In this document: positions 5,646-8,884 of the stretch, piece by piece
Layout of the letters: the number at the start of each line of letters is the position of its first letter
How positions within the stretch are numbered: position 1 is the stretch's first letter
DNA from: Bacillota bacterium
GTDB lineage: Bacteria > Bacillota > Bacilli > Alicyclobacillales > Alicyclobacillaceae
Assembly (NCBI GenBank): GCA_021816665.1
Contig: JAKAXI010000063.1
Coordinates: forward strand, 1 to 8,884
Reading direction: 5' to 3'
Length of the DNA: 8,884 nt
The notes under the pieces: model-generated
The model's database searches: none
What the model saw: only the letters and a program-made list of their open reading frames with translations
Told to the model about the DNA's origin: nothing
Program-made: the position numbers and the translations under genes

Positions 5646-7997
5646 TTACTCAGTCACCCCATGTTCGCGCAGCACCTGCCACACCTTCCATGGCGACAGT
5701 GGCATATCCATATGCGTCACGCCAAGCGGCGACAGCGCATCGACGACCGCGTTTACAAACGCGGCCGGGCTGCCCACATTCGGTGACTCGCCGACCCCTT
5801 TCGCGCCGATTGGGTGGTGCGGCGACGGCGTCTCTGTTCGCGCCGTCTCCCAGCGTGGCGTGTCAAGCGCGGTCGGGACCAGGTAGTCCATCCAGTTTGG
5901 TGCTAGGCAGTTGCCGTCTTCGTCGTAAGGGATGTCCTGCATAAAAGCGATCGCAAACCCTTCTGTCAGTCCCCCGTGAATCTGACCTTCGACAATCATC
6001 GGGTTGATCACGCGGCCACAGTCATCGACAGCGAGGAAGCGTCGCACTGACACTGCCCCTGTGCCCTTGTCGATGTCCACCACCGCGATGTACGCGCCGT
6101 TTGGAAAGGTCAGGTTCGGCGGGTCGTAGTAGTAGGTCGCCTCTAGCCCCGGCTCCATCCCCTCTGGTAAGTTGGTGTAAGCCGCAAATGCGACGTCTTT
6201 CATCGTTACCGCTTTGGCCGGCAGTCCCGCCGCGCTGAACTTCTCACCGTCCCATGTGACGTCGTCCTCGCCGACCTCAAGCAGGTGTGCCGCCAGTTTT
6301 TTCGCCTTCTCGCGGACCCGGCGCCCGCACAGTGCCGCAGCCCCTCCCGCGGTCGGCGTCGAACGACTCGCGTAGGTGCCAAGCCCATACGGCGCTGTGT
6401 CCGTGTCGCCTTCTTCAATCAGCACATCGTCCGCTGTGAGGCCCAGTTCTTCCGCGATAATCTGTGCAAACGTCGTCTCGTGCCCCTGGCCCTGGTGACG
6501 CACGCCGAGGCGAGCGATTACCTTGCCAGTCGGGTGGACGCGGATCTGCGCGCTGTCAAACATTTTGATACCCATAATGTCAAAGGTGTGACTGGGACCA
6601 GCGCCGACAATTTCCGTGAATGTCGAGATCCCGATGCCCATCAGCTCGCCTCGCGCTCGCTTCTCAGCCTGCTCTTTGCGCAGTTCGTCGTAGCCAATGA
6701 GCTCGAGCGCCTTCTGTAAGGTTGTCGCGTAGTCGCCGCTGTCGTACGTCCAGCCCGTCGGCGACAAATAGGGGAACTGCTCCTTTTGGATGAAGTTGCG
6801 CAGCCGCAGCTCCGCAGCATCGACACCCACTTTCTGCGCCAACACGTCCATGGCCCGTTCAATCAGATACGACGCCTCTGTGACCCGGAACGAGCAGCGA
6901 TAGGCAACGCCGCCAGGGGCCTTGTTCGTGTACACACCGTCCACTTCGACGAAGGCGGCCTTGAAGTTGTACGACCCAGTCACAATGCTGAACAGCCCGG
7001 CTGGAAACTTGGTCGGGTCGGCGGCTGCGTCGAAGGCTCCATGGTCAGCTACGGTCTTCACGCGCAGACCGAGCACCTTTCCATCTTCTTCCGCTGCGAC
7101 GTCGACGTGCATGTGGTAGTCGCGCGCAAACCCGGTACTACTGATGTTCTCCGTGCGCGTCTCAATCCACTTGACGGGTACACCGAGCGACAGCGACGCG
7201 ACAATTGCGCAGACATACCCTGGGTACACTGGCACCTTGTTGCCAAAACCGCCGCCGATGTCCGGGGAAATCACGTGAATTTGGTGCTCCGGCAACCCGC
7301 TCACGAGCGACAGCACCGTGCGGTGGGCGTGTGGCGCCTGCGACGTCACGTACCACGTCAGCTTGCTTGTTGCGCTGTTGTAATCCGCGATGCACCCGCA
7401 CGGTTCGAGCGGCGACGGATGGACGCGCGGGAACCGGACGTCTTGCGACACAATCACAGGGGCGTCAGCGAACACATTCTCTGTTGCGTCGCGGTCACCG
7501 GCTTCCCAGTGAAAGATCGAGTTCGTCTTCTGTTCCCGGTCGTCACGCAAAATGGGCGCCTCCGGTGTGGTCGCGTAGAACGGGTCGACGACAGCAGGCA
7601 GTGCGTCGTACTCGACTGCGATCAGTTGCAAGGCGTCCTCAGCCTGTGCGCGCGTCTGTGCGACCACGGCAGCAACTTCCTGATACTGAAACAGCACCTT
7701 GCCGGTCGCGAGCACCATCTGGTTGTCGCCAGCCAGGGTCGGCATCCAGGCAAGGTTCAGCTTTGCGAGGTCCTCCCCCGTCAGCACCAGTTTCACACCG
7801 GGTGCGCCCTGCGCAGCACAAGTGTCAATATGCTTTAGGACAGCGTGTGCGTACGGACTGCGCAACAGCGCCATGTGCAGCATGCCGGGGAGGACGATGT
7901 CATCCACGTAGCGCCCTTTGCCGCGGATAAAGCGTGGATCCTCCTTGCGAGTGATCGACTTTCCAAACGGACGAGCTTCACTCGGATGTAGCGCCAC
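5646..7997 (-). CDS. coxL: CoxL, large Mo-Cu subunit of form I CO dehydrogenase
   Basis: The catalytic subunit (783 residues; Oligotropha CoxL has 809) of the xanthine oxidase superfamily. It oxidises CO with water to CO2 at a Mo-S-Cu centre carrying molybdopterin cytosine dinucleotide. The N-terminal hammerhead domain covers ~20-130 ([17 protein letters not shown]); the Mo-cofactor domains follow, with GGGFGNK (248-254), HQGQGHETT (501-509) and [17 protein letters not shown] (660-676). The loop AYRCSFR (365-371) puts C368 at the copper ligand position; this motif defines form I enzymes, against AYRGAGR in form II. GVGES with E737 matches the catalytic Glu763 of Oligotropha. GTG at 7997 is supported by a near-ideal AGGAGGTGG 6 nt upstream and overlaps coxS by 20 nt. 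There is no signal peptide; the enzyme acts on the inner membrane face. The frame is intact. Confidence 0.97.
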   Translation of the reverse strand: MALHPSEARPFGKSITRKEDPRFIRGKGRYVDDIVLPGMLHMALLRSPYAHAVLKHIDTCAAQGAPGVKLVLTGEDLAKLNLAWMPTLAGDNQMVLATGKVLFQYQEVAAVVAQTRAQAEDALQLIAVEYDALPAVVDPFYATTPEAPILRDDREQKTNSIFHWEAGDRDATENVFADAPVIVSQDVRFPRVHPSPLEPCGCIADYNSATSKLTWYVTSQAPHAHRTVLSLVSGLPEHQIHVISPDIGGGFGNKVPVYPGYVCAIVASLSLGVPVKWIETRTENISSTGFARDYHMHVDVAAEEDGKVLGLRVKTVADHGAFDAAADPTKFPAGLFSIVTGSYNFKAAFVEVDGVYTNKAPGGVAYRCSFRVTEASYLIERAMDVLAQKVGVDAAELRLRNFIQKEQFPYLSPTGWTYDSGDYATTLQKALELIGYDELRKEQAEKRARGELMGIGISTFTEIVGAGPSHTFDIMGIKMFDSAQIRVHPTGKVIARLGVRHQGQGHETTFAQIIAEELGLTADDVLIEEGDTDTAPYGLGTYASRSTPTAGGAAALCGRRVREKAKKLAAHLLEVGEDDVTWDGEKFSAAGLPAKAVTMKDVAFAAYTNLPEGMEPGLEATYYYDPPNLTFPNGAYIAVVDIDKGTGAVSVRRFLAVDDCGRVINPMIVEGQIHGGLTEGFAIAFMQDIPYDEDGNCLAPNWMDYLVPTALDTPRWETARTETPSPHHPIGAKGVGESPNVGSPAAFVNAVVDALSPLGVTHMDMPLSPWKVWQVLREHGVTE

Positions 7998-8493
7998 TGA
8001 CGGCCACCTCCTCGTTTGATTTAGCTTCGTCTGCGCGCATTTTGGCGGCGGCGTTCTGAACCGCTTTGACGATGTTCACGTAACCGGTGCAGCGACAGAT
8101 GTTTCCGGATAGTCCGAAACGAATTTCTTCCTCGGTCGGGTCCGGGTTCTCTGCCAATAGCGCCGACGCCGCCATCAGCATGCCAGGGGTGCAGTAACCG
8201 CACTGCAGCCCGTGTTCATCCCAGAACGCTTGCTGCAATGGATGTAGACCGCTCTTCTGCTCAAGCGCTTCAACGGTCGTGACTTCGCAGCCATCGGCCT
8301 GCACTGCAAGCACCGTGCAAGACTTGACTGGCCGGCCGTCAAGCAACACAGTACACGCCCCACAGTTCGTCGTGTCACAACCGACGTGCGTGCCCGTGAG
8401 GCCTAAAGTCTCACGCAGGAAGTAGGCGAGCAGGGTTCGCGGCTCCACATCCTGCTCACAGACACTCCCGTTCACTCGGACAGTGATTTTCAT
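7978..8493 (-). CDS. coxS: CoxS, [2Fe-2S] small subunit of CO dehydrogenase
   Basis: The iron-sulfur subunit (171 residues) that passes electrons from the CoxL Mo-Cu site to FAD in CoxM. The N-terminal ferredoxin-type domain (~1-78) carries C39, C44, C47 and C59 ([16 protein letters not shown] and KSC) for one [2Fe-2S] cluster. The C-terminal helical domain (~80-155) carries C98, C101, C133 and C135 (QCGYCTPGM and NICRCTGY) for the second. All eight ligands are present. The C-terminal ~20 residues are an acidic tail without family motifs. The ATG at 8493 shares ATGA with the coxM stop, pointing to translational coupling, and has GGAGAGGAG 8 nt upstream. The end overlaps coxL by 20 nt. Sequence and context both place it in a CODH, not in a xanthine or aldehyde oxidoreductase. 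Confidence 0.97.
   Translation of the reverse strand: MKITVRVNGSVCEQDVEPRTLLAYFLRETLGLTGTHVGCDTTNCGACTVLLDGRPVKSCTVLAVQADGCEVTTVEALEQKSGLHPLQQAFWDEHGLQCGYCTPGMLMAASALLAENPDPTEEEIRFGLSGNICRCTGYVNIVKAVQNAAAKMRADEAKSNEEVAVSGATSE
8004..8012 (-). promoter_or_regulatory. Strong ribosome binding site for coxL
   Basis: AGGAGGTGG on the minus strand, inside the coxS 3' end, 6 nt before the GTG at 7997. It almost fully complements the 3' end of 16S rRNA and fixes the GTG start of coxL. Confidence 0.8.
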
Positions 8494-8884
8494 GAGACCC
8501 GCTCCTCTCCACTGTGTTCCGCCGCGATCTCCGTCAGCGCGCGCTTTGCGAATACACGCAGGAGGTCGCGCTTGTACTGTGCGGTGCCGCGCAAATCAGA
8601 GGTGGGTTCGGCCGAGTTCGACACCACTGCAGATACGTGTTCGATCACGTCCGCAGTCAGGCACTGCCCGACGAGCGCTTGCTCCGCCTCAACCGCCCGC
8701 AGAGGTGTTGAGCCACAGGCACAGATCCCAAACCCGGCTTGCGACACTACACCCTCTGTGTCTGTCTACACCTGCACGGCTAAGCCGGCAATGGCGAAAT
8801 CTCCGGATTTGCGCTCGAGCTTCATGTACCGCGCGTGGGGCTCTCCGACAGGCGTCGGCACGTACACCGCGCTGACCAACTCTC
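8490..8884 (-). pseudogene. coxM: CoxM FAD subunit, 3' part, with in-frame TAG
   Basis: The C-terminal end of the CODH medium subunit, cut by the window edge. From 8882 the frame reads ELVSAVYVPTP..., then ARYMKLERKSGDFAIAGLA, VQV, a TAG stop at 8768-8766, then TDTEGVVSQAGFGICACG, STPLRAVEAEQALVG and the end of the CO_deh_flav_C domain ([19 protein letters not shown]), stopping at 8490. Both halves are in the same frame and match the family order: the KLERKSGDFAIAG motif lies upstream, and the GSTPLRA and DLRG(T)AQYKR motifs lie downstream. A single base therefore breaks the gene, with no frameshift. CoxM normally passes electrons through FAD to quinone. Losing the last ~92 residues would remove most of its C-terminal domain. 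GTG at 8747 could in principle restart translation but lacks an obvious ribosome binding site. The stop may be a real nonsense mutation or a sequence error. The FAD-binding N-terminal part lies outside the window. Confidence 0.85.

Noticed and set aside
6786..7838. 350-codon open frame on the plus strand
   Set aside because: It lies wholly inside coxL on the opposite strand, has no recognisable domain and a skewed His/Arg/Val composition, and coxL is certain. It is a shadow frame.
8490..8747. An independent 85-codon gene starting at GTG 8747
   Set aside because: It is the in-frame continuation of coxM after the TAG, with CoxM C-terminal motifs and no convincing ribosome binding site; it is a fragment, not a separate gene.
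8766..8768. Programmed recoding (such as pyrrolysine) at the coxM TAG
   Set aside because: CoxM needs no special residue here, the position is a surface-like variable stretch before TDTEG, and nothing in the window suggests a recoding system. Mutation or sequence error is simpler.
1..8884. CRISPR arrays, insertion sequences, tRNA or rRNA genes, attachment sites
   Set aside because: I saw no regularly spaced repeats, transposase sequence, terminal inverted repeats or RNA gene signatures in the window.

Overview
The window is dominated by a minus-strand operon for an aerobic, molybdenum-copper carbon monoxide dehydrogenase (form I CODH) and its assembly factors. The order of transcription runs from the right edge leftwards: coxM (3' part only, 8490-8884), coxS (7978-8493), coxL (5646-7997), an XdhC/CoxF-like maturation factor with a C-terminal YHS metal-binding domain (4361-5455), coxG (3833-4318), coxD (2989-3840) and coxE (1760-3001). 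Most junctions overlap or nearly touch (ATGA at coxM/coxS, 20 nt at coxS/coxL, 8 nt at coxG/coxD, 13 nt at coxD/coxE). The exceptions are a 190-nt leader between coxL and the xdhC-type gene and 42 nt before coxG. CoxL carries the AYRCSFR loop that marks true CO dehydrogenases, and CoxS carries all eight cysteines for two [2Fe-2S] clusters.

The two most notable points are these. (1) The visible coxM reading frame is interrupted by an in-frame TAG at 8766-8768, with clear CoxM-like sequence on both sides, so the FAD subunit is either broken or affected by a sequence error. (2) The XdhC-like maturation factor is fused to a YHS domain with a CxxC-type cysteine set, next to an enzyme whose active site needs a copper ion.

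To the left, a convergent pirin-family gene (961-1806, plus strand) overlaps the 3' end of coxE by 47 bp. A 290-bp divergent intergenic region with candidate promoters, repeats and a likely operator separates pirin from an unrecognised minus-strand gene (140-667). That gene ends at a strong intrinsic terminator (32-78).

How the genes fit together: CoxL (Mo-Cu), CoxS (Fe-S) and CoxM (FAD) form the CO-oxidising enzyme. CoxD, CoxE and the CoxF-like protein are expected to sulfurate the Mo site and insert copper. CoxG is expected to link the enzyme to membrane quinone. Molybdenum cofactor cytidylylation and the 5' end of the operon are not in the window.

Host: moderately GC-rich DNA, strong GGAGG-type ribosome binding sites, frequent GTG starts and an intrinsic terminator with a T-tract suggest a Gram-positive bacterium of the Bacillota (perhaps Alicyclobacillaceae-like). 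This placement is inference and weak.
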